From Cytophagales bacterium (GTDB lineage: Bacteria > Bacteroidota > Bacteroidia > Cytophagales > JAPOQI01): a stretch of DNA of 32,511 nucleotides. The position numbers were made by a program, and so were the translations under genes. This document shows positions 1 through 7,403 of the stretch, piece after piece. Position 1 is the stretch's first letter. Each line of letters begins with the position of its first letter. The notes beneath the pieces were generated by a model. That model was not told where the DNA came from. It saw nothing but the letters and a program-made list of their open reading frames with translations, and did no database searches. The stretch covers positions 1-32,511 of the forward strand of contig JAPOQI010000088.1 of NCBI GenBank assembly GCA_026710765.1. Reading direction: 5' to 3'.

Positions 1-29
1 AGATTTTTTAGAATATTTTATTATGTGTT

Positions 30-1019
30 TCACGAGTCTGTGTTTAGGGATGAGGGTAGATTCATACCCAGGGAAAATTGAAAATGTCCTCCCCTTATCG
101 TGTGATGCGCTCGTGCCATACCTAGTCTCCATTCCTGATAAGAGAACTGAACCCCATAAGAAAGACCCACACCCCGACTTAATTCGTCCAAGCGAAGGGT
201 ATATCGTTGTCCTTGATTCCATCCCACTGAGAAGATAAGCATGTCTTGGAGAAAATACTCTATCCCCAAGACCCACTTATTCAAAAATCGTGCCGCCATG
301 GAGAGTGGCATCGTATGATCCTTCACCGGACTCTCTGCTTCATAATAAGATCCCAGATCTTGCAACCAATCATGTGAGGTAAAAGAAAACTGAAAAGGGA
401 GGTCTTCGGGTTTGAGACTCAGCCCTGCCCACAAATCTAAGGGATAAAGATACCAATTCCCACGCCATGTACTTTCTAATCCTAAATTTTTGATGACAGC
501 AGCTAAAACAATATTTTTTTGAGGCGAAGAAAAAGTGGTTCCCACATCAACTAAAAAGGCTAAGGATTGATGATGTTGAACCGTAGCTAACAGGGGTTTC
601 AAAGCTATTCCCAAGCTAAAACCCTCTATCTTATGAGCATATCCAAGGGTTAAGATACTTTCCTGTGCCGTAAAGCTTCCCGTATAGTTTCCCAGTTCAT
701 CATATCCTTCCATGCTTCCAAAAGAAATATAACGGGCTTGTATTCCAAGATTTCCAGGCCCGAAGGGGATGTTGCCCTGAAGTTGGCCTGCCCGAATATC
801 CGCATAATAGTTCAAATAGGATAAGCCTACCTGCGACCCTAGAAGGCTCCCCAAAGCAGGGTTTTGAAAAGAAAATAAAGGAGAAGATATATTGCGTCCT
901 CCCAAGGCTACAGAACGAGTCTGTAAGGGAAAATCTACCACCCCCTTGCCCAACTGGGCACACATAAAAGTGGGTAGGATCAAAAGACCCATCAGTAAAA
1001 ACCGAATACGTCTTCTCAT
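30..1019 (-). CDS. porQ: Type IX secretion system protein PorQ
   Basis: This is a predicted outer-membrane beta-barrel of the PorQ/PorV (FadL-like) type. In the family, PorQ works with PorZ, PorU and PorV in the complex that processes T9SS cargo and attaches it to the cell surface. After a signal peptide (about residues 1-21, ending MCAQ) the protein has the PorQ hallmarks: the TRSVALGG stretch near the N terminus, QNPALGS, an LSYLNYYADI segment, and repeated amphipathic strands with Gly/aromatic residues. I start at the ATG at 1019, giving 329 aa. An ATG at 1058 would overlap the upstream gene by 28 nt and put a charged extension before the signal peptide. The stop of the upstream gene lies 11 nt away, so the two are probably co-transcribed. 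No other T9SS component lies in the window, but a T9SS cargo is encoded near 29-32 kb. Fairly sure of the family. Confidence 0.83.
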   Translation of the reverse strand: MRRRIRFLLMGLLILPTFMCAQLGKGVVDFPLQTRSVALGGRNISSPLFSFQNPALGSLLGSQVGLSYLNYYADIRAGQLQGNIPFGPGNLGIQARYISFGSMEGYDELGNYTGSFTAQESILTLGYAHKIEGFSLGIALKPLLATVQHHQSLAFLVDVGTTFSSPQKNIVLAAVIKNLGLESTWRGNWYLYPLDLWAGLSLKPEDLPFQFSFTSHDWLQDLGSYYEAESPVKDHTMPLSMAARFLNKWVLGIEYFLQDMLIFSVGWNQGQRYTLRLDELSRGVGLSYGVQFSYQEWRLGMARAHHTIRGGHFQFSLGMNLPSSLNTDS

Positions 1020-1030
1020 AATCTTATTTC

Positions 1031-1657
1031 TTATTTTTTTCTCCGGAAGGCTCGCCATAGGGGTCCCAATAAAAGGGGTGTCAGGGGTACATATGCGGGA
1101 TTATTTTGTCTATACCAGGCTCTTCGTTCTTGTTCAAGCCTGTAGGCTTGGTTTTTCAGGGCTTGTTGGCGTATTTGGAGAAGGGCATGGGAGGGTAGGA
1201 GGTCTGAGAATTCATGTGTGGGGATCTGATTCAGGACCATCTCTCTGAGTTCCTTTTGGGTCGGATAGGCAAAGACGTCCAGATTAGCCAATTCCAAGGT
1301 ATCCTCTTCCATATATACGAAGTTTAAATAACTCTCTTCTGCGTCTTCAGGAATTGTCCATGCCTGCGTTTTATAGCCCCGACAGCTCACACGAACTGTA
1401 TCTCCTGCGGCCAAGGCTAGGGTAAAATATCCCAAGGGGTCTGTGGAGGTACCCCGTCCGGTTGGAAGCTGATAGACATGGGCACCCAAAAGACCCGATA
1501 CACTATCCGCTGCCAAAACCAATCCATAACATTGCAGTATGACCTTTTCCTTCCCTTTTTGGGTCTGGGCCAAGAGGGTCTGAACACATACTCCTTGTCC
1601 CCCCACGATCCAAACCCATGCAACTAAGCCCATTCCTATCACAATCCTACTTCGCAT
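1031..1657 (-). CDS. Secreted protein with carboxypeptidase-regulatory-like domain
   Basis: A 208-residue protein with an N-terminal signal peptide (hydrophobic segment about 5-20, probable cleavage near LLAQT). It is followed by a single beta-sandwich domain of the CarboxypepD_reg-like type (about residues 40-125). Typical features are the 'G-V-x-D-S-V-S-G-L-L-G-A-H-V' opening, the 'T-D-P-L-G-Y-F-T-L' turn and the 'G-D-T-V-R-V-S-C-R-G-Y' strand. A charged, Gln/Arg-rich C-terminal region of about 80 residues follows. Such domains are common in Bacteroidota envelope proteins; the molecular role of this short type is not established. It sits directly upstream of porQ on the same strand, so a shared transcript is likely, but a link to secretion is only inference. 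The promoter would lie in the 60-bp divergent gap with adk. Confidence 0.7.
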   Translation of the reverse strand: MRSRIVIGMGLVAWVWIVGGQGVCVQTLLAQTQKGKEKVILQCYGLVLAADSVSGLLGAHVYQLPTGRGTSTDPLGYFTLALAAGDTVRVSCRGYKTQAWTIPEDAEESYLNFVYMEEDTLELANLDVFAYPTQKELREMVLNQIPTHEFSDLLPSHALLQIRQQALKNQAYRLEQERRAWYRQNNPAYVPLTPLLLGPLWRAFRRKK

Positions 1658-1686
1658 GGCATGAAATATAAATAAAAAAGAGGAGA

Positions 1687-1703
1687 TATTTTATGATAAA
1701 ATA
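1687..1703. promoter_or_regulatory. 17-bp perfect inverted repeat in divergent promoter gap
   Basis: TATTTTAT, one central G, then ATAAAATA: arms of 8 nt with perfect symmetry. It lies 14 nt before the adk GTG and 29 nt from the ATG of the divergent secreted-protein/porQ pair. It could be an operator serving both directions, or merely AT-rich low-complexity sequence. No regulator is encoded next to it. Confidence 0.3.
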
Positions 1704-1717
1704 CCTAAGTTAGGGGG

Positions 1718-2287
1718 GTGCGTTTATTTGTTTTAATAGGTGGACCGGGTTCTGGAAAGGGCACACAATGTCAAAAGATCGTGGAGACTTTTGGATGGAA
1801 ACACCTCTCTACGGGCGAAGTCTTTCGGGACCAAATACGTAGGAAAACCAAACTGGGTTTAGAAATACAACATTGTGTCCATGGAGGGAATTTGGTTCCT
1901 GATGACCTGGTGATAAAGGTGGTGGAGGAAGCACTATCCCACTATCCGGATTCTACAAGTGGTATTCTCCTGGACGGCTTTCCACGAACCCAATATCAAG
2001 CCCAGCAGTTCAAGAGATATCTAGGAAAAAATGGTCAAGACATAGAAAAGGTGATCTATTTGGAAGCCCCTATCGAAATCCTTTGGAAACGTCTCAAAAA
2101 ACGAGGCCTTGAAGATGGGAGAGCAGATGATCTAGAAGAAAAAAAAATCCGCCACCGTATGAAGCTATACGAACAGGAAACCCAAAGTCTTCTAAACTTT
2201 TATCAACAAGATAAAAAATTATACCCCGTACCTGCTGATCAAAGTGTAGAGGAGGTATTTCAGGATATTCAACACCTTATTGACTGA
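1718..2287 (+). CDS. adk: Adenylate kinase
   Basis: Cytoplasmic nucleoside monophosphate kinase interconverting ATP + AMP and 2 ADP. The P-loop GGPGSGKGT is at residues 8-16, followed by the AMP-binding STGEVFRDQI segment, the DGFPRT motif and RGLEDGRADD in the LID region. The protein has 189 residues and lacks the long zinc-finger LID insert, so it is the short form, as is usual in Bacteroidota. The start is a GTG: the ATG 25 nt upstream is in another frame and meets a stop. It opens a plus-strand run with the SCO and cytochrome genes (12 nt to the next start). That pairing looks positional rather than functional. Confidence 0.93.
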   Translation: MRLFVLIGGPGSGKGTQCQKIVETFGWKHLSTGEVFRDQIRRKTKLGLEIQHCVHGGNLVPDDLVIKVVEEALSHYPDSTSGILLDGFPRTQYQAQQFKRYLGKNGQDIEKVIYLEAPIEILWKRLKKRGLEDGRADDLEEKKIRHRMKLYEQETQSLLNFYQQDKKLYPVPADQSVEEVFQDIQHLID

Positions 2288-2299
2288 GTGGTTTAAATC

Positions 2300-2899
2300 A
2301 TGTTGAGAATTCTATTTGTTCAAAAATTTATTCTTTTTCTCCTGATAGGCTTGTTTTGGGCTTGCCAAAGTTCTTCTGTTTCTCTTCCTATTCTGGGTCC
2401 GCCTGAACATCGTATACAGGCTTTTCGTTTCATGAATCAGGATAGTCTTTGGGTAGACAATCAGACCTTTAAAGAAAAAATTTATGTAGCCGACTTTTTC
2501 TTTACCACGTGTCCGGCAATTTGTCCCATTATGAAGAATCAGATGCTTCGGGTATATGAAAAATATGACTCGGAAGAACGGGTTTCTCTTCTTTCACACA
2601 CAATTGATCCCATATATGATACCCTACCCCTTCTTCGGGATTTTGCGAGCAAGTTAGGTGTGGAGACCCAGAAATGGCATTTCGTCACGGGAGATATGGA
2701 TAGCATCTACCACATTGCCAAACATAGTTATTTCGCATGGGCAGAAGCCGATGATCAAGCACCCGGGGGCTATCTCCACAGCGGACATTTTATATTGGTA
2801 GACAATAAAAGGCAGATACGTGGTGTCTATGACGGGACAGTGCCAGCTTCCGTAGATAGTCTTTTAGTTGACATAGATCTCCTTCTGGAGGAAATATAG
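2300..2899 (+). CDS. SCO1/SenC family copper chaperone lipoprotein
   Basis: A thioredoxin-fold SCO protein of 199 residues. The family delivers copper to, or keeps reduced, the CuA site of cytochrome c oxidase, and some members have other thiol-redox roles. A hydrophobic segment ends in a lipobox (L-F-W-A-C, Cys22), so it should be a lipoprotein. The copper ligands are present: CPAIC with Cys71 and Cys75, and His160 in the YLHS segment. TIDPIYDTL matches the conserved 'xxDPxxDTP' region. The next gene downstream is a c-type cytochrome lipoprotein 21 nt away, which supports a respiratory role. No oxidase subunits lie in the window, so the client is unknown. Confidence 0.9.
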   Translation: MLRILFVQKFILFLLIGLFWACQSSSVSLPILGPPEHRIQAFRFMNQDSLWVDNQTFKEKIYVADFFFTTCPAICPIMKNQMLRVYEKYDSEERVSLLSHTIDPIYDTLPLLRDFASKLGVETQKWHFVTGDMDSIYHIAKHSYFAWAEADDQAPGGYLHSGHFILVDNKRQIRGVYDGTVPASVDSLLVDIDLLLEEI

Positions 2900-2920
2900 G
2901 AGAATTAGTTCCTTCTCAAG

Positions 2921-3445
2921 ATGATCTTTTTGGGTACTATTCGAGAGATCCTATTAGGGCATAGGACCTTTCTATGGATGTTTTTTTGTCTGATTTTTTT
3001 AGGCTGGGGTTTAAGCGGATGTAGGTCTAAGGAATCTTCGGTTAAGAAAAAACATGTGCTGGAGGGATTGGATAGACGTACCAAGCTTCGTTTTAAAAGC
3101 TATTTTGCCAAAGGACATGTCCTCTATCAACGACATTGTAGTAATTGTCATCAAAGCTCTGGAAAAGGAATCAAAAGCTGGATACCCCCCCTGAAAAACT
3201 CTGATTATCTCCTAAGAAATCCCAAGAGAAATATTTGTATCATCCGATACGGTCAAGATAGTATCATTCGGGTAAATGGAAAAAAATACGACTCTCCCAT
3301 GCCAGGCTTCCCACAACTAAGTAGTTTGGAAATAGCCGAAATCATTACCTATGTACAGAATGCATGGGGAAATAGAGGGGGTTTCCTATCTGTAAAGGAG
3401 GTACAAATGTATTTGGAGAGAGATAGTTGCCGTGTTCGCTTTTAG
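2921..3445 (+). CDS. Cytochrome c lipoprotein, mono-heme
   Basis: A 174-residue protein with a hydrophobic N-terminal segment ending in a lipobox (L-S-G-C, Cys34). One class I cytochrome c domain follows. Its heme motif CSNCH is at residues 73-77, followed by the typical Q-S-S-G-K-G, with Met127 in SPMPGF as the likely sixth ligand and a terminal helix LSSLEIAEIITYVQNAWG. It is probably tethered on the periplasmic side and carries electrons between quinol-oxidising complexes and a terminal oxidase. Its placement directly after the SCO gene suggests a joint role in an oxidase pathway. Its last 14 nt overlap the next gene's GTG start, which suggests translational coupling. Confidence 0.88.
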   Translation: MIFLGTIREILLGHRTFLWMFFCLIFLGWGLSGCRSKESSVKKKHVLEGLDRRTKLRFKSYFAKGHVLYQRHCSNCHQSSGKGIKSWIPPLKNSDYLLRNPKRNICIIRYGQDSIIRVNGKKYDSPMPGFPQLSSLEIAEIITYVQNAWGNRGGFLSVKEVQMYLERDSCRVRF

Positions 3446-4250
3446 ATATTGGCAAGGCTCAGGCTTTTTTCCTTCCTTATTTTTAGGGTTGAGTATGTGT
3501 ATTTTGGGTCTTTTTTGGGGTAGGCTCCCAGCACAACCCGTTTTTCAACCCATATCCTGTAATACTTCCATTCATCAAGAAACCCTTCATGGCTTAGCGA
3601 CCAAGGGATATCAAATGATTGTTCCCTTACCCTATAAGAGAGCTAAAAAGAGTTGGTGGAAGTTTCTTTCTGCCCTTCCGGACTCGCGGGTTTTTTTCAG
3701 ACATCAGTATTGGCTCATTCAATTTTGGGCAGAAAAGACCCATGTTGACAGAAGAAAAAATAGGTGGTATACGCACATTGAAAGGAGAAAATCAGAAAAA
3801 CCATCTACCCTTATTTATTTGGGTGCCCCAATTCAAGGGAGGTCAGAAGTAGATATTGCCAAACAAGTGGAATCCATTAGAGCCTTCTTGAACGTTTTTG
3901 AGGTCCGTGTTCAACACGACCTCCTTGAAGAGATGCTAAAAAAACAAGACACGGAGGTAGAACAAATTGGACTTAAACTCCAACGTATGCAACGCAGAAA
4001 ACAAAAGATGGACGATTTTATCAAACGTAGAGAAAAATATACCCCACAAAAAGAACAAACCCATGCAACCCCCCTTCAAGGTTTTCTGGAAGAACAAGTC
4101 TATCCCAACTGGTTAGAGGAATACAAAGATCTATCCCAAAAGATTCCCAAACAATATAAAATACTTCAAAAACAAGAAAGCCATCGCATCCAACTCCTAC
4201 GCAGCTTCTCATCCTATCTCTCCCAAATGCCCAATTTCCGCTCAAAATAA
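3432..4250 (+). CDS. Unidentified secreted coiled-coil protein
   Basis: I do not recognise a family. The predicted product has 272 residues with a signal peptide (hydrophobic core about 13-33, likely cleavage after LPAQP). An N-terminal half rich in Trp, Tyr and Arg follows. The C-terminal half (about 130-265) is strongly charged with Lys/Gln/Glu heptad-like spacing, probably a coiled coil. The GTG start used here overlaps the cytochrome c gene by 14 nt; a later ATG at residue 22 would truncate the signal peptide. Position implies co-expression with the SCO and cytochrome genes. It could be an accessory factor of that module or simply a co-transcribed envelope protein. Confidence 0.6.
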   Translation: MFAFRYWQGSGFFPSLFLGLSMCILGLFWGRLPAQPVFQPISCNTSIHQETLHGLATKGYQMIVPLPYKRAKKSWWKFLSALPDSRVFFRHQYWLIQFWAEKTHVDRRKNRWYTHIERRKSEKPSTLIYLGAPIQGRSEVDIAKQVESIRAFLNVFEVRVQHDLLEEMLKKQDTEVEQIGLKLQRMQRRKQKMDDFIKRREKYTPQKEQTHATPLQGFLEEQVYPNWLEEYKDLSQKIPKQYKILQKQESHRIQLLRSFSSYLSQMPNFRSK

Positions 4251-4264
4251 GGAGGTAAAATAGT

Positions 4265-4284
4265 TCAGGTGGGGAGACCCCTGA
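4265..4284 (-). terminator. Possible pckA terminator hairpin
   Basis: TCAGG and CCTGA arms flank a GG/CC inner pair with a bulged T and a short purine loop. In the pckA direction the hairpin is followed by ACTATTTTACC, only moderately T-rich. It lies in the 89-bp convergent gap, about 55 nt past the pckA stop. A weak candidate that could serve either strand. Confidence 0.3.
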
Positions 4285-4339
4285 GGAACATAGCTTGGCA
4301 TATCCTTGCTTTGCCCCGAGTTGTGAACTTGGATTATTC

Positions 4340-5905
4340 TTAGCGAATCGTTTCTTCTCGGATCCCTAGCTCTTTTGTGTCGTATTTCTTAAAATTTTCT
4401 CGGAAAGCATGAAGAAGTTGTCTTGCTTTTTTTTGATAGTCCTCTTTATGTGTCCACGTTTTTTCAGGGTTCAATATTTTTTCGGGAACCCCTTTACATG
4501 CCATAGGAATAGAGAGACCAAAGATAGGTTCTTTTTGGAAGACTTGTTTTTCCAAGTCTCCGTTCAATGCCTGACGAATCATGGTTCGGGTATAGTTCAG
4601 AGATATTCGCTTCCCTACCCCGTATTCTCCACCACTCCATCCCGTATTGACAAGCCAAACACAAGCCTTATGTTTTTCCAAGAGCTTAGCCAACATACGA
4701 GCATATCTAACTGGGGATAAAGGAAGAAAAGGAGCCCCAAAACATGCTGAGAATACAGCTTGAGGCTCGGTGATCCCCGTTTCTGTTCCGGCCACCTTGG
4801 CTGTATATCCGGAGAGAAAATAATACATAGCTTGTGCAGGGTTTAGCTTGGAGATTGGGGGTAGGGTTCCGAAGGCATCTGCTGTTAGGAAAAAAACATG
4901 CTTTGGAGATGGGGAAAGAGAAGGATATCTTGCCCCCGCAATATGAGAAAGAGGATAAGAAGCCCGCGTATTTTCGGTTATTGTCTGATCGGCATAATTT
5001 ATCTGTCGGGTATTGGGGAAGAAAGCGGTATTTTCCACAATGGATCCGAAACGAATGGCATTCCATATCTGAGGTTCTTGTTCAGAGGTCAAATTAATCA
5101 CCTTTGCATAACAACCTCCTTCAAAATTAAAAATACCCCGAGAAGACCAACCATGTTCATCATCTCCCACCAAAGAACGGGTTGTATCTGCTGAGAGGGT
5201 TGTTTTTCCGGTTCCCGACAGACCAAAGAAAATAGCAGTATCTTCATCTTTTCCCAGATTGGCAGCACAATGCATGGGCAGGATACCATGTTCTTCGGGG
5301 AGCCGAAAATTCATGACCGTAAACATAGATTTCTTCATTTCCCCTGCATATCCCGTTCCCCCGATCAGGATCACATGTTCTGATAGGTTCAATACCACAA
5401 AATTAGGATTCCGAAGACCATATTTTAAGGGTTCTTCTACCTTAAAATCAGGTGCAACTAGGAGGGTATAGTTGGGAGAGAAATTTGTTCTTTCCGACTC
5501 GGGAACAGAAATAAACATATTTTGGCAAAAAAGATTATGCCATGCCCATGTATTGAAGACCCTGAGTCCTATACGGGTTTGGGGATCTGCTCCCACATAG
5601 GCATCGCGTACATATATCTCTTTTCCTTTCAAATGATTGGACAGCTCCTTATACAAGGCTTGGTAATGTGCTGTGTTTATCCCCTGATTGACCGTTCCCC
5701 AATCTATCTTCTTCTCAGTGAGTTCATCTCTGAGAATAAATCTATCCTGTGGAGATCGCCCTGTGAAACGACCCGTTTTGCACATGAGTGCACCTGTATC
5801 ACATAAAATAGCCTCTTCCCTTTGAACAGACCTTTCAACTAATTCCGTCGGGGACAGATTGATATGTACCCGTGAAGAAAAAAACGAATATTCAGGTACC
5901 CTCAC
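4340..5905 (-). CDS. pckA: Phosphoenolpyruvate carboxykinase (ATP)
   Basis: Cytoplasmic enzyme converting oxaloacetate + ATP to PEP + CO2 + ADP, the entry step of gluconeogenesis. At 521 residues it is close to the usual length. Visible signatures are RFTGRSPQDRF (46-56), the kinase P-loop GLSGTGKTT (228-236), the metal-binding GDDEHGW (247-253), and NTGWSGG near the C terminus. These mark the ATP-dependent class, not the GTP form. The start is a GTG; the only upstream in-frame codons run to a stop within 15 nt. It is transcribed divergently from the TPR gene, with a 20-bp inverted repeat 39 nt upstream of its start that may be an operator. Confidence 0.95.
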   Translation of the reverse strand: MRVPEYSFFSSRVHINLSPTELVERSVQREEAILCDTGALMCKTGRFTGRSPQDRFILRDELTEKKIDWGTVNQGINTAHYQALYKELSNHLKGKEIYVRDAYVGADPQTRIGLRVFNTWAWHNLFCQNMFISVPESERTNFSPNYTLLVAPDFKVEEPLKYGLRNPNFVVLNLSEHVILIGGTGYAGEMKKSMFTVMNFRLPEEHGILPMHCAANLGKDEDTAIFFGLSGTGKTTLSADTTRSLVGDDEHGWSSRGIFNFEGGCYAKVINLTSEQEPQIWNAIRFGSIVENTAFFPNTRQINYADQTITENTRASYPLSHIAGARYPSLSPSPKHVFFLTADAFGTLPPISKLNPAQAMYYFLSGYTAKVAGTETGITEPQAVFSACFGAPFLPLSPVRYARMLAKLLEKHKACVWLVNTGWSGGEYGVGKRISLNYTRTMIRQALNGDLEKQVFQKEPIFGLSIPMACKGVPEKILNPEKTWTHKEDYQKKARQLLHAFRENFKKYDTKELGIREETIR

Positions 5906-5944
5906 AATGTCAAATATTTAAAACAACCCAAGAAAAAAAACCGA

Positions 5945-5964
5945 TTACACGAAATTTTGTGTAA
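5945..5964. promoter_or_regulatory. 20-bp near-palindrome between pckA and TPR gene
   Basis: TTACAC, eight bases (GAAATTTT), then GTGTAA. The inner AAATTT is itself palindromic, so 18 of 20 positions are symmetric. The site is 39 nt upstream of the pckA GTG, where a repressor or activator of a dimeric helix-turn-helix type could act. It is an operator candidate from symmetry and position only; no known consensus is matched with confidence. Confidence 0.4.
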
Positions 5965-6140
5965 ACGTACTCACCGAAGGTAAGGATTTTTATGAAGTTT
6001 TAAGAGAAAAAACTTATATTGAGAGTCCGCAGGCACAAATCTGTGTCAGTTATCGTCCATACACAATGTCGGAACAGGTAATTAAAAACGGGTCTGAGAA
6101 GATTGTAGAAGTTCTTAGATTAGAGATGAGAGAGGCAAAG

Positions 6141-7388
6141 ATGCATGTTATTCCGTGTATGACTTATCTGAGTTTATGTCTTTTGCTTTTGGGTATTCCG
6201 CGGGTGGGTTTGCCTCAGGGTGATCCTCCTATTGGGAGAAGCGGAACGGAACAGAAAGCCTATGTGCAGGGCGGATCCAGAAGAGGGGGAGCCTTGGAAT
6301 TGCGGAAAGCAGCTCGTGATTTTGCCGTTTCATTGTACGAGAAGAAAAATTTGGAAGAGGCCTACACATATCTTAGTCGCAAGACAGCCACGCTAAGCCC
6401 TTTTTCAAAATTCTCAGCCTTTTATCAGAAAAACATGCTGTTTCAACAAGGTGATTTTGATCTTAAAAGGCTTAGGGATGTGAGTGCGGACCCCTTTATT
6501 CCCCAAAGACGGGTGGAGATCTTCTACACCTCAAAAACACTTCCAGGACAGGAGTTTCAAATCACTTTCACCCTGGAAAAAAATGAAAAACAAGAGTGGA
6601 AAATAGTCTGGATCCAACATGTAGAACTTCGGATAAAAGAATTATTTATCAAAAGTGAATTTGATGATGTCATAAACATAGGACAGAAAGCCCTATCCTA
6701 TGATCCGATTAATCTTGACATTATTAAATGCTTGGCTTTCTGCTATCTCCGAAAAGAAGATGTTGAGATGGCTGCGATCTATTCAGAAAAGGCCCTGACC
6801 CATGGTCCCAAGGACCCAGGTGCCCACAATCTTCAAGCCATTTTATATGTGGGTTTAGAAGAACCCGAACAATCCCAAATCCATCATAAAAAAGCCATCC
6901 GCTGGTCCGCGGATTCCCTTGAGAAGAGCATTTCCCATGCCAATCGAGCCCTTCAACTTTTGGAAGAAGAAAATTATCCCGCAGCAGAAAAGATGGTTCA
7001 AAAAGCCATTCGCCTGGCACCCCAAGACGCTCATTCTTGGTATGTACGCGGAATCACCCAGCAAATTATGGGAGACTTTGAAAAAGCTATCCAGTCTTTT
7101 GAAAAAGCTATTAATCTACCGTTCATGAATGATAACCTGTTGCAAGCCAATCTCTTCTACGAGTATGCCTATCTACTCTATCATCACTATGTTGAAAACG
7201 ATCAGATTTTTAGAAAAGGGGTCAATGGCAAGACCTATAATATCTATGATATCTGCCGAGTTTATACAGAAAAAGCCATCCAACTCTATCCCCGAGATGA
7301 AGATTATCACGATCTTGCTACCCTCCTAGGGTTGAATACGGAAGAGCTACTCAATTCAAATTCAACATCGTCTTCAAGAAATATGTAA
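6141..7388 (+). CDS. Secreted tetratricopeptide-repeat protein
   Basis: A predicted exported protein with TPR helices. The ATG at 6141 gives 415 residues with a good signal peptide (hydrophobic run TYLSLCLLLLGI). The frame is open back to an ATG at 6066, which would put 25 charged residues before that peptide. Counted from 6066, residues 80-185 form a globular part with a beta-rich stretch. TPR-like motifs run from about 195 to 356, with clear units at 289-322 (ENYPAAEKMVQKAIRLAPQ) and 323-356 (GDFEKAIQSFEKAINL). TPRs mediate protein-protein contacts; the partner is unknown. The M61 peptidase gene follows after 15 nt, so the two are probably one transcript. Confidence 0.72.
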   Translation: MHVIPCMTYLSLCLLLLGIPRVGLPQGDPPIGRSGTEQKAYVQGGSRRGGALELRKAARDFAVSLYEKKNLEEAYTYLSRKTATLSPFSKFSAFYQKNMLFQQGDFDLKRLRDVSADPFIPQRRVEIFYTSKTLPGQEFQITFTLEKNEKQEWKIVWIQHVELRIKELFIKSEFDDVINIGQKALSYDPINLDIIKCLAFCYLRKEDVEMAAIYSEKALTHGPKDPGAHNLQAILYVGLEEPEQSQIHHKKAIRWSADSLEKSISHANRALQLLEEENYPAAEKMVQKAIRLAPQDAHSWYVRGITQQIMGDFEKAIQSFEKAINLPFMNDNLLQANLFYEYAYLLYHHYVENDQIFRKGVNGKTYNIYDICRVYTEKAIQLYPRDEDYHDLATLLGLNTEELLNSNSTSSSRNM

Positions 7389-7403
7389 TAGACATCTATA
7401 GTT

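Noticed and set aside
6066-6140. Longer start of the TPR protein
   Set aside because: It would place 25 charged residues ahead of a good signal peptide; the ATG at 6141 is more consistent with export.
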